Notes under the pieces: generated by a model
Seen by the model: only the letters and a program-made list of their open reading frames with translations
What the model was told of the DNA's origin: nothing
Database searches by the model: none
From: an uncultured Saprospiraceae bacterium
GTDB lineage: Bacteria > Bacteroidota > Bacteroidia > Chitinophagales > Saprospiraceae
Reading direction: 5' to 3'
DNA length: 6,302 nucleotides
Assembly (NCBI GenBank): GCA_937127195.1
Contig: CAKZLT010000428.1
Span: 1-6,302 of the forward strand
Program-made: the position numbers and the translations under genes
In this document: in pieces, positions 1 through 6,272 of the stretch
How positions within the stretch are numbered: the first letter of the stretch is position 1
Layout of the letters: each line of letters opens with the position of its first letter

Positions 1-79
1 TTTAACCTCCCTTAATCCCTCCGAAGGAGGGAAATGTAAGCGTGGTTTCCCTCCTTCGGAGGGATTAAGGGAGGTCAAA
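1..79. repeat. REP-like inverted repeat, perfect 30-bp arms
   Basis: Positions 5-34 and 46-75 are perfect reverse complements of each other, separated by 11 bases (35-45). After one mismatch (4/76) three further T-A pairs (1-3 with 77-79) extend the stem. Each arm contains its own small palindrome, CCCTCCGAAGGAGGG at 17-31 and CCCTCCTTCGGAGGG at 49-63, so the DNA can fold either as one long stem or as two small hairpins. Two inverted copies of a GC-rich palindrome in AT-rich DNA downstream of a gene is the layout of REP/BIME-type interspersed repeats. Such elements are often mobilised by RAYT (REP-associated) transposases, but no transposase is visible here. Similar CCCTCC/GGAGGG palindromes are, from memory, common between genes in Bacteroidota. 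The structure is seen directly; the family assignment is inference. Confidence 0.75.
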
Positions 80-147
80 AATCAAGTAGAATAACTAAAT
101 TTACAAAAGTGTATAGTAGTATGGAAATTGATATACTAATGGCACAT

Positions 148-183
148 AAAAAAAGGATTAACTCCATAATAGAGTTAATCCTT
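148..183 (-). terminator. Rho-independent terminator after gldN
   Basis: Positions 153-164 and 172-183 form a perfect 12-bp stem around a 7-base loop (165-171). On the minus strand the stem is followed directly by a T tract (the A run at 148-154). It lies about 110 bases past the gldN stop and before the REP-like repeat, so it most likely ends the gld transcript. The plus strand has only a poor T run (TTCTAATTT), so it acts mainly on minus-strand transcripts. Confidence 0.85.
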
Positions 184-294
184 CTAATTTCTACTAGACA
201 GAATAATGTTAATCTTGAAAAATAAATAACGTTTTGATTATCAAAAGTTACTCGCTCATTCAATCATGAATTCATTCTATCATTGCATTTTCTA

Positions 295-1164
295 CTAGTA
301 TGACCATAAATCATGCTCATATTCAAAGATAGTTTCTTTGATTTTTTCAGCTTCTAATAGAATATCTACACCAGATTTGTAATCTTGAATACGACGGTCA
401 TATACATTTGACTCTTTCCAAATGTAACTAGCAAAGTAACGCATTTCAAAAATGTCCTCCCAACTCATACGAGCGGCATCATTCTGAACATTGAAAGCAG
501 CTTCTCTTGCTAATACCTTACGCAACTCTGGGTAATATGCCCAAAATAAAGGTTGCTCATAACGGAAGTTGTCATTATCATCATATACCTCTCTCAAAGG
601 AGCAATACCTAAGATACGAACTTGCATAGTAGAGCTTTCTTCGTCAAAGAACCAAACTTCTTTCACTCTGAAACGCTTAATATCAGTTACGTTCAATTCA
701 TTACGAACTACCTTGATTTCTTCCTTGAATGTCTCAGGGTCAAAAGTAATAATCGTATCAACAGAAGCACCGATTGACGCTGCTTCATCTGCTGTTAATG
801 GATTCTTAAACTCATCATCTAATACACTATATAGGGTAATATCTCCATTCATAGCAGCATCAGAAATAATTTTAAAGAACTCACGGTTAGGTGTCATAAA
901 TGGCTTATTGATTTTCTCACGAACGTCAATAATTCTCCAAATACGCTTTTCCCAAAATACATCTGCCTCACGAATGTGGTCGTAAGGTAAAATACGCTTC
1001 TCTTCAATTGTACTTCTGTCATAGATACCATCACGTGGAGTAGCAACATCTGGGTCGCTTGCCTCTGTCTTTGTTGGTTTTGGCGGATCTTGTGCCAGTA
1101 CTACATTTGAAACAAATAAGCACGCAAACATGCTCAAAACTAAAATTCTTAAATTCACCTTCAT
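295..1164 (-). CDS. gldN: GldN, T9SS periplasmic ring subunit
   Basis: GldN (PorN in Porphyromonas) is a core component of the type IX secretion system and gliding machinery. With the lipoprotein GldK it forms a periplasmic ring at the outer membrane, above the GldLM motor. The 289-residue product starts with a Sec signal peptide (basic start MKVNLR, hydrophobic stretch about 7-23, likely cut after VVLA at 24). The mature protein carries the family signature near residues 45-100: DGIYDRSTIEEK, then EADVFWEKRIWRIIDVREK and NKPFMTPNREFF. Later family-like segments are KRFRVKEVWFFDEE, FWAYYPELRKVLA and SWEDIFEMRYFASYI. Length is close to that of characterised homologues (about 300 residues). The ATG at 1164 is chosen because it opens the signal peptide; there is no obvious Shine-Dalgarno, as usual in this phylum. 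The gene is last in the cluster, 252 bases after gldM, with a terminator in between, so it may have its own promoter. Confidence 0.95.
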   Translation of the reverse strand: MKVNLRILVLSMFACLFVSNVVLAQDPPKPTKTEASDPDVATPRDGIYDRSTIEEKRILPYDHIREADVFWEKRIWRIIDVREKINKPFMTPNREFFKIISDAAMNGDITLYSVLDDEFKNPLTADEAASIGASVDTIITFDPETFKEEIKVVRNELNVTDIKRFRVKEVWFFDEESSTMQVRILGIAPLREVYDDNDNFRYEQPLFWAYYPELRKVLAREAAFNVQNDAARMSWEDIFEMRYFASYIWKESNVYDRRIQDYKSGVDILLEAEKIKETIFEYEHDLWSY

Positions 1165-1350
1165 CAGCTTTGGATTTAAGCAGTTTTTACTTTTATATAA
1201 TTTTAATTTGGTCTTTCAACTTTATGATATTCCTCTATTGAAAGAGTTCATCATTCAAAATAAGACATTTAAAAAACGCCTATATTTCTAATTAAGTATA
1301 AAAGTACATTATTTTTTTAGAGATTATTTCATTTTATACCATTCAATCAT

Positions 1351-1387
1351 AAAAAAGGCTAACAGGAGACTTTCCTATTAGCCTTTT
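1351..1387 (-). terminator. Terminator hairpin between gldM and gldN
   Basis: Arms 1353-1367 and 1373-1387 pair over 14 of 15 positions (one C/A mismatch at 1363/1377) around a 5-base loop. On the minus strand the stem is followed by six T's (A run 1351-1356). It starts about 30 bases past the gldM stop. It looks like a standard intrinsic terminator and should reduce read-through from gldM into gldN. The plus-strand side also ends in TTTT, so weak bidirectional action is possible. The rest of the gap (1165-1350) is AT-rich; I saw no clean match to the Bacteroidota promoter motif TAnnTTTG on the minus strand, only a near miss at about 1256-1263. Confidence 0.8.
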
Positions 1388-1416
1388 CGAGTAATCGAAA
1401 GTATGTTAGAGTATAA

Positions 1417-3069
1417 TTATTTAATTTTAAAAATCATACCACCTAACTGACGACCAGCTCTATCACCTGGACAACGACCTTTGATAGCATCAATGTAATA
1501 GATATCACCAGGCTTAGCCATTCCTACTAAAGTAGCAACGCGTCCTCTAAATGTACCTCCTTGATTACGTTCTGTAATTGGATCTTGACGAGCAGGAACT
1601 CTAGTTAATTCAAATCCGTCAATTGTACATCTTGCATCAAATACAAAGTCTTCTAAGTCTGCATAAACACCTTTCTGACCTTTGAATGTACCAGCTCCGA
1701 TTTTACCACCTTTTTCAGTTGGTCCTCTACCCACCTTTGGAATAGGATTAGGAATACGGAATACGCGGAATTTGAAACGAGTAGGGTCTAAACCGCCACC
1801 TGATACAGTAATTGTAGCATCAGAACCTGGTTTAGTTACATTAGCTATATATCCGCTTCCAGATTTAGTCAATGTCAATCCACCTCCGCTTCCAGATACT
1901 TTCAACTTGTTAGAAGAAACACCTGCTGCTACTACTGAAATTGGGTTTTTAACACCAACATATAAAGCATTCATCTTATCCGCAGATACAGTAACAGAAC
2001 GACGACCAACTTCATATTTGAAAGTCTTAGAGAAGTTATCTGTTTTACCAGTAAATGGGTTTTTCAATGCGATATCTACCTTATAAGATTGCTCTCCTGT
2101 TCTGCTAGTACCTGTTGAATATTTAGCTACACCATCTTTAACAGATAATGAAGAACCATTTACTCTTACAGAATACTGTGCTTGCTTAGAAGCTGCACTC
2201 AAGAAAATATCAGCAGTAAAACGGTCTCCAGAGATAATATATCCTTTGTCCGCTGCTGCTACTGGCTCAAATTTATCAAATTCAAGTACTGTATTACCAA
2301 TCTGCTTAGCTAAAAAGTTAATAATAGCTGCCTCAGAGTTCTTTGCATCAGTCTGAAACTTAGAAATCATAGGAATAACTGCTGCTACAGGCATATGCCC
2401 AAAGTTATAGTCTTCCCAACTCTTACCTGCTGCTTCAGGGCCTTTTTCATCAATATTCAAAGACAATTGATCAATAATATCATCAATTTCTTCTTTCTTG
2501 ATAGAAGGGCGTTTTTTCTGAATAGCTAATAATAAGTCTTTCAACTTTTTCTTAGTTTCCTCTACTTTAGCCTTAAAGATAGGACCTTCTGCCTCATAAA
2601 CTGGCTCACCACCTTCTACAGCAACAGAATTTCCATCTACAAAAAGACGCTGAGGAATTTCTTTGTTTTTATACTTAACAGGCTTTCCCCATTTAGATGC
2701 ATCATCAACTTCTTCTCCTTTAGCACCTTCTGGTTTTGTACCCGTTTCGTAGAATACACCACCTGCGTAATCATAAACTCTTTCACGAGTTCCTTGTACA
2801 TAGTCGTAGAAATCTTTAACAATTGTTTGCGCTTTTTTAGCTTCATCTACCAAAAAAGCATCATCTGGACGCTTTTTCACAGCTTCTTCCATACTTGCGA
2901 TTACCTTAGTATTCGCTGTTTTTACAATTTCTGTCGTCGCTTTAAGCCCTTTATCTAGCTTAAAGAACGCATTGATTACCTCAGCAGAAACGTTTAACGC
3001 CAACATGGCCGTCAAAACGAGGTACATCAAGTTAATCATCAGCTGCCTCGGTTCCTTAGGAATTGACAT
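1417..3069 (-). CDS. gldM: GldM, T9SS motor subunit spanning the periplasm
   Basis: GldM (PorM) forms the rotor-like dimer of the proton-driven GldLM motor: one N-terminal membrane helix sits inside a GldL pentamer and a long periplasmic arm reaches the GldK/GldN ring. The 550-residue product opens with the diagnostic PRQLMINLMYLVLTAMLALN segment, a single membrane helix at about 10-30. Arg8 just before it aligns, from memory, with the conserved arginine that faces the GldL glutamate. The rest fits the known four-domain arm: a charged, helical domain (about 36-255), two beta-rich Ig-like domains (about 260-355 and 356-435, the latter Gly/Ser-rich with VSGSGGGL and VSGGGL) and a C-terminal domain (about 436-550) starting at the FRVFRIPNPIPKVG motif. 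Only two cysteines, 481 and 533, are present, both in the last domain, and could form a disulfide. The ATG at 3069 gives the expected very short cytoplasmic tail. The gene is 105 bases after gldL. Confidence 0.97.
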   Translation of the reverse strand: MSIPKEPRQLMINLMYLVLTAMLALNVSAEVINAFFKLDKGLKATTEIVKTANTKVIASMEEAVKKRPDDAFLVDEAKKAQTIVKDFYDYVQGTRERVYDYAGGVFYETGTKPEGAKGEEVDDASKWGKPVKYKNKEIPQRLFVDGNSVAVEGGEPVYEAEGPIFKAKVEETKKKLKDLLLAIQKKRPSIKKEEIDDIIDQLSLNIDEKGPEAAGKSWEDYNFGHMPVAAVIPMISKFQTDAKNSEAAIINFLAKQIGNTVLEFDKFEPVAAADKGYIISGDRFTADIFLSAASKQAQYSVRVNGSSLSVKDGVAKYSTGTSRTGEQSYKVDIALKNPFTGKTDNFSKTFKYEVGRRSVTVSADKMNALYVGVKNPISVVAAGVSSNKLKVSGSGGGLTLTKSGSGYIANVTKPGSDATITVSGGGLDPTRFKFRVFRIPNPIPKVGRGPTEKGGKIGAGTFKGQKGVYADLEDFVFDARCTIDGFELTRVPARQDPITERNQGGTFRGRVATLVGMAKPGDIYYIDAIKGRCPGDRAGRQLGGMIFKIK

Positions 3070-3114
3070 AGTTCTTTCTGATTAAAAAAGTTAAAAAAAT
3101 AGTTTACTTCAAAA

Positions 3115-3149
3115 TAGCTTATATATTATATATTATATATAGTAAGCTA
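3115..3149 (-). other. AT-rich hairpin in the gldL-gldM spacer
   Basis: TAGCTTA at 3115-3121 pairs perfectly with TAAGCTA at 3143-3149. The stem continues for five more A-T pairs after a bulged G at 3142, with the middle as loop. The interior 3121-3141 is a period-7 tandem repeat (ATATATT, ATATATT, ATATATA). On the minus strand four T's follow the stem. The stem has few GC pairs, so it is at most a weak terminator, attenuator or mRNA processing site between gldL and gldM. Confidence 0.4.
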
Positions 3150-3174
3150 CTTTATTAATTAGAAATAGAACTTA

Positions 3175-3888
3175 TTATCTACCAGGATTCATAGCTGATA
3201 AAATATTTCCATATACAGAGTTCAAAGAACCTAAGTTTTTGTTCAATGCCTGTAATTGTTGCTTGTACTGACGAGTATCTTCTACTGAAGAACTTAAGTT
3301 CGTAGCAGATTCGTTCATCAAAGAAGAAACTTTAATCATTGATTTCATAGCATCATTAGTAGCTGCTATATTACCATTCAATGTACTCAAGTTTTCTTTA
3401 TATGCTCTTGTATCATCTACAGAGTCATTGATGTTAGCCATTGCTTCGTTTAAGTTAGAGTAAAAAGTACTCAACTTATTGATTTGGTCAGTTGTACCCG
3501 TAAAATCTACTTCTTGTAATGCTTTCAAAGAAGAAAGACTACCAGACATAGTTTCTAAGTGATTTAACATACCACCTAACTGCTCTTGTGTTTTACCACT
3601 ATCAAGTGCAGTACCTGGACCGTCTTGTCCAACAGTCATAGGCATTAATTTAGCACTGTGACTATCTAATCCTGGGTATAATTTTTCCCAATAGTAATCT
3701 TTTTCAGGACCTAATAGACCTAGCATTAAGAATAAGCCTGCCTCAGTTATCAGACCGATTGTTAACATCTCATTAGCACCTGGCCACGACATGATTTTGT
3801 ACAATGCTCCGATTAGTACTACTGCTGCACCAACACCAATAATCAAGTTCTTGATATACTTGAACGCCTTTGAATGTAAGAAACCCAT
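3175..3888 (-). CDS. gldL: GldL, T9SS proton-channel motor subunit
   Basis: GldL (PorL) is the inner-membrane stator-like subunit: five copies surround the GldM helix pair and use the proton motive force to drive secretion and gliding. The 237-residue product has two membrane helices, about 11-33 and 41-61, with the short loop SWPGANE between them, then PEKDYYWEKLYPGL and a long cytoplasmic tail. Glu49 in the second helix (GLITEAGLF) sits at the same number as the essential glutamate reported for Flavobacterium johnsoniae GldL; Lys31 near the end of the first helix is another charged residue within the membrane. The tail (about 103-235) is heptad-like and predicted helical. It contains two 45-residue units, 141-185 and 186-230, sharing the core SV(D/E)DTRxYK. 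The ATG at 3888 gives the family's usual short N-terminus (MGFLHSKAFKYIKN). Length is close to characterised homologues. Confidence 0.97.
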   Translation of the reverse strand: MGFLHSKAFKYIKNLIIGVGAAVVLIGALYKIMSWPGANEMLTIGLITEAGLFLMLGLLGPEKDYYWEKLYPGLDSHSAKLMPMTVGQDGPGTALDSGKTQEQLGGMLNHLETMSGSLSSLKALQEVDFTGTTDQINKLSTFYSNLNEAMANINDSVDDTRAYKENLSTLNGNIAATNDAMKSMIKVSSLMNESATNLSSSVEDTRQYKQQLQALNKNLGSLNSVYGNILSAMNPGR

Positions 3889-4140
3889 TGTTAGTTAAAC
3901 TTTAAGTAAGTTGATTAATTGATTTGATTTTAATAGTAATGATTGTGTCTTTTAGGTCTTAATCTTCTGACAACTTTCATCCAAAACACATAAAATCAAT
4001 CTTTTACAAATAATAATTTCATTTAATATAAAACAAGACATCATGTCTTTTTTTAATTTATCTACATATATAATGAAAAGTTATAAAAAAGTTACACTTT
4101 AATAATAACTTTTTTCAAAAAAACTTTTTTTTGTCTCTAT

Positions 4141-4157
4141 TATGCAAATTTTGCATA
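4141..4157. promoter_or_regulatory. Palindrome, possible operator
   Basis: TATGCAAATTTTGCATA is a perfect palindrome with 8-base arms around a central T. Its size and symmetry would suit a dimeric DNA-binding protein. It lies about 250 bases upstream of the gldL start. No second copy was noticed in the window, and short palindromes arise by chance in AT-rich DNA, so a regulatory role is only a suggestion. Confidence 0.2.
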
Positions 4158-4430
4158 GTAATTCTATTGAGAAAGGAATACCTGCCATCATGCAAGAGAT
4201 ATACCAAATATTTCGATTAAAAGCTATTTATCCAATTTACTTTCATATTATTTTTTTATTTAATATAAATATAGTAAATCTTTTTATAGTATCTCAAAAA
4301 ACGGTCACTCTTTTTGTAGTAAGGGAGTAGGAAATAAACTCCATTAAAAGAAAAAAATCAGAAATGATATTTTCCTTTAAATATTTCTAGTTCTTTTATA
4401 TAAAAAAAACATCAACTGTCTCCAAAATAG

Positions 4431-4467
4431 ATAACGCCAGTTATCATTAGATGATAACTAGCGTTAT
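4431..4467 (-). terminator. Hairpin after gldK, probable terminator
   Basis: Arms 4431-4447 and 4451-4467 pair over 16 of 17 positions (one C/A mismatch at 4438/4460) with a 3-base loop. It lies about 45 bases past the gldK stop on the minus strand. No T tract follows the stem directly; on the minus strand the next bases are CTATTTTGGAG and a run of eight T's comes only about 20 bases later (4403-4410). It is a strong hairpin that could end or stabilise the gldK mRNA, but it is not a textbook intrinsic terminator. Confidence 0.55.
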
Positions 4468-4510
4468 TTGTTAAGTCAAATTCGATGACTAATCAGCGTT
4501 TAAGCTTTCA

Positions 4511-5560
4511 TTAGTTGAAATCGTTGATAGAACGACCTAAGAAGGTCAATGCACAACGGAAACCAACGTAAGACTTTGCAGTATCTTGATATTCGTAGTT
4601 ACGAGTACCTGTCTGAATGAAGAATGCAATATCTTTCCAAGAACCACCACGGATAACTTTACGTTTCCACGCTTTAGGATCATCCTTTTTCGCATCAAAA
4701 CGAATATCAGGATTCAAATCATGTAAGAAAGAGTAAGCATTTTCGTAGAATGCAGATGAAGTCCATTCTGCTACGTTACCTGCCATGTTGTAAAGACCAT
4801 AGTCATTCGGGAAGTAAGCATCTGCTTTTACTGTGTACAATCCACCATCTTCTGGATAATTACCACGACCTGGCTTAAAGTTAGCCAAAATACATCCTTT
4901 TGCATTTCTTACATAGTATCCACCCCAAGGGTAAGGAGCTAATTCATGTCCACCACGAGCTGCATATTCCCATTCATGTTCTGTTGGCAAACGGAAATCT
5001 TCTGTGTTTACTTCTCCGATTTTACGTCGGTAAGAATTCCACAATTTCGTTCTCCAATAAGTGAATGCTGTTGCTTGATGCCAAGTAACACCTACTACTG
5101 GATAATCATCAAATGCTGGATGCCAGAAGTAATTACGAGTCATCGGCTCATTGTAAGAGTAAGTGAAATCACGTATCCATACTAATGTATCAGGATATAC
5201 TTTCACTTTGTCTTTCTTAATGAATTGGCGACGAGGGCTCTTACCGTAGTCATGAGCAGCTTTTTTCCAATCCATCCACTGGTATTCGAATTCGAATTTA
5301 TCAGTGTCGTATTCTTTTTTGTTAGCAAAACGCTCGCTATCTGGATAGTACAGCTCTTCTAAAGCTGGATCCGTCCAATCGATTTCTGCTTCCCAATCAA
5401 TATATTCATTACCTTCTTCGTCTTCGACTAGGTTACCCAAAATGTCGTGAGCTAATGAATCTTTAATCCAATATACAAACTGACGATACTCATTGTTAGT
5501 GATTTCTGTATCATCCATGTAAAAACCTTGGATTGAAATTGATTTTGGTCTTGGTAGTAA
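4511..5560 (-). CDS. gldK: GldK, T9SS ring lipoprotein, 5' end missing
   Basis: GldK (PorK) is an outer-membrane lipoprotein that forms the periplasmic T9SS ring with GldN. It has the fold of formylglycine-generating enzymes (FGE-sulfatase family) but a structural role. About 346 residues are genuine, from RPKSISIQGFYMDDTEITNN to the stop. Family motifs in order: MDDTEITNNEYRQFVYW at the start; YPVVGVTWHQATAFTYW; FRLPTEHEWEYAARGG (4949-4996); YPWGG; the DYGLYNMAGNVAEW block (GNVAEW at 4763-4780); VIRGGSWKD; and YVGFRCAL near the end. The cysteine pair that binds copper in true FGE enzymes is not seen after RGGSW, which fits a non-enzymatic protein. The N-terminus with the lipoprotein signal and start of the fold, roughly 70-110 residues, is absent: homology stops at about 5550-5560, where phosphate-permease sequence begins. 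The frame stays open to an ATG at 5887, but that extension is antisense to the permease and should not be annotated as GldK. Confidence 0.94.
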   Translation of the reverse strand, partial: LLPRPKSISIQGFYMDDTEITNNEYRQFVYWIKDSLAHDILGNLVEDEEGNEYIDWEAEIDWTDPALEELYYPDSERFANKKEYDTDKFEFEYQWMDWKKAAHDYGKSPRRQFIKKDKVKVYPDTLVWIRDFTYSYNEPMTRNYFWHPAFDDYPVVGVTWHQATAFTYWRTKLWNSYRRKIGEVNTEDFRLPTEHEWEYAARGGHELAPYPWGGYYVRNAKGCILANFKPGRGNYPEDGGLYTVKADAYFPNDYGLYNMAGNVAEWTSSAFYENAYSFLHDLNPDIRFDAKKDDPKAWKRKVIRGGSWKDIAFFIQTGTRNYEYQDTAKSYVGFRCALTFLGRSINDFN

Positions 5561-5580
5561 GTTTGCTAATGCTTTACCGG
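5550..5580. other. Chimeric junction between two genomes
   Basis: Left of this point the sequence is AT-rich gldK on the minus strand; right of it the DNA is richer in G and C and encodes a PiT permease on the plus strand. Both genes are cut at their 5' sides and meet head to head. The last clear GldK residues (RPKSIS) end at about 5551, and permease-like residues (FANALPVGVIVGIGVALVG) begin at about 5562. There are no inverted repeats, duplicated targets or transposase remnants at the join. The base change is seen; the exact breakpoint cannot be fixed without homologues. Confidence 0.8.
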
Positions 5581-6188
5581 TGGGTGTTATTGTCGGTATC
5601 GGGGTTGCTTTAGTGGGTGCCCGAATGCTGAAAAATATTAAGGATGACCCCATTGCTTCCGATGGTAATCGCTTTGCAAATGTGGAACGTGTGTTTGCCA
5701 TTTTGATGATATTTACCGCCTGTGCGATGGCATTTGCCCACGGTTCAAATGATGTCGCCAATGCTATTGGGCCTCTAGCTGCAATTGCTAGCACCATCAG
5801 TAGTGGTGGTGAAATCATGGTGAAATCATCCGTGCCGAGCTGGATCTTGTTACTTGGTGGCGGTGGTATTGTGTTGGGTTTGGCCACTTACGGTGTAAAA
5901 GTGATGGCGACTATCGGTAAAAAAATTACTGAACTGACGCCTAGCCGCGGCTTTGCTGCTGAACTTGCCGCTGCTGCAACGGTTGTTTTGGCTTCGGCCA
6001 CCGGCCTGCCTATTTCAACGACTCACACTTTAGTAGGTGCTGTACTCGGTGTTGGTTTGGCTCGTGGTATCGGCGCTTTAAATCTGCGGGTGATAAGCAC
6101 TATCTTTATGTCGTGGATTGTCACCTTACCCGCAGGTGCTGGTTTGGCGATTATCTTCTTTTATATTTTTAAGGGTATCTTTGGCTAA
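5561..6188 (+). CDS. PiT-family phosphate permease, C-terminal half only
   Basis: PiT proteins are inner-membrane low-affinity phosphate importers (PF01384) that move phosphate with H+ or Na+. Complete bacterial members have about 420-500 residues and two homologous halves. Only the second half is here, about 209 residues. It carries the signature TACAMAFAHGSNDVANAIGP, the ITELTPSRGFAAELAAA segment, the second conserved loop GLPISTTHTLVGAVLGVG, and a hydrophobic end (IVTLPAGAGLAIIFFYIF). The frame is open from 5523, so the GTG at 5580 is not a true start; the real start lies outside the window and the N-terminal half is lost at the junction. The sequence resembles permeases of marine Gammaproteobacteria such as Shewanella or Vibrio, judged from memory. 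Base and codon use (many GGT, GCC, CTG, GTG codons) differ clearly from the gld genes. A functional transporter cannot be made from this fragment. Confidence 0.92.
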
Positions 6189-6272
6189 CAACCTTCGAAA
6201 AGTAGTCGGTGGTTTTTATCGTCTTGTTGTAGGCTCGGTGCTGGTATCTATGCCAGTGTCGGCCCTGCAATG
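6181..6272 (+). CDS. Possible truncated secreted-protein start after the permease
   Basis: A TTG at 6181 overlaps the permease stop and sits five bases after AAGGG (6171-6175), a plausible Shine-Dalgarno. It opens a 30-codon frame ending in TGA at 6270-6272. The translation begins MANNLRKVVGG, continues with a hydrophobic run RLVVGSVLVSM and ends PVSALQ, which has the shape of a Sec signal peptide. If real, it is the first part of a translationally coupled exported protein, broken by a stop, a sequence error or a second contig join near 6270. The last 30 bases are pyrimidine-rich and unlike what precedes them. No homologue is recognised, and a chance frame remains quite possible. Confidence 0.2.

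Larger units (their letters stand above)
3889..4510. other. Long AT-rich spacer between gldL and gldK
   Basis: This 622-base gap holds no credible gene. It contains several structures: a palindrome AAGACAT-C-ATGTCTT at 4035-4049 followed by a T run; an A6/T6 hairpin with perfect 10-bp arms at 4085-4094 and 4106-4115; a palindrome at 4141-4157; and a long hairpin at 4431-4467 next to gldK. The stretch 4160-4400 is AT-rich with no further pattern I could recognise. A minus-strand promoter for gldL-gldM is expected in this gap if gldK transcripts end at the hairpin, but I found no clean TAnnTTTG match. Confidence 0.6.

Noticed and set aside
75..263. 62-residue minus-strand reading frame
   Set aside because: It runs across the gldN terminator and into the REP-like repeat, and its translation is a low-complexity hydrophobic product of AT-rich DNA.
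569..985. 138-residue plus-strand reading frame
   Set aside because: It is antisense to gldN, a well-supported gene, and has no recognisable domain.
1059..1241. 60-residue plus-strand reading frame
   Set aside because: It is antisense to the gldN signal-peptide region and continues into the gap; no support.
1682..2086. 134-residue plus-strand proline-rich reading frame
   Set aside because: It is antisense to the Gly/Ser-rich part of gldM; the prolines mirror the glycine codons of gldM.
2637..2846. 69-residue lysine-rich minus-strand reading frame
   Set aside because: It is a frame-shifted shadow inside gldM, which is intact in its own frame.
4142..4330. 62-residue plus-strand reading frame in the gldL-gldK gap
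   Set aside because: It has no Shine-Dalgarno or recognisable domain, has the residue mix expected from random AT-rich DNA (many I, F, Y, N), and starts inside a palindrome.
4946..5185. 79-residue plus-strand reading frame
   Set aside because: It is antisense to conserved FGE-fold motifs of gldK.
6232..6265. Imperfect hairpin after the permease gene
   Set aside because: The 13-base arms pair only with one mismatch and several G-T wobbles, and no T tract follows, so I do not call it a terminator.
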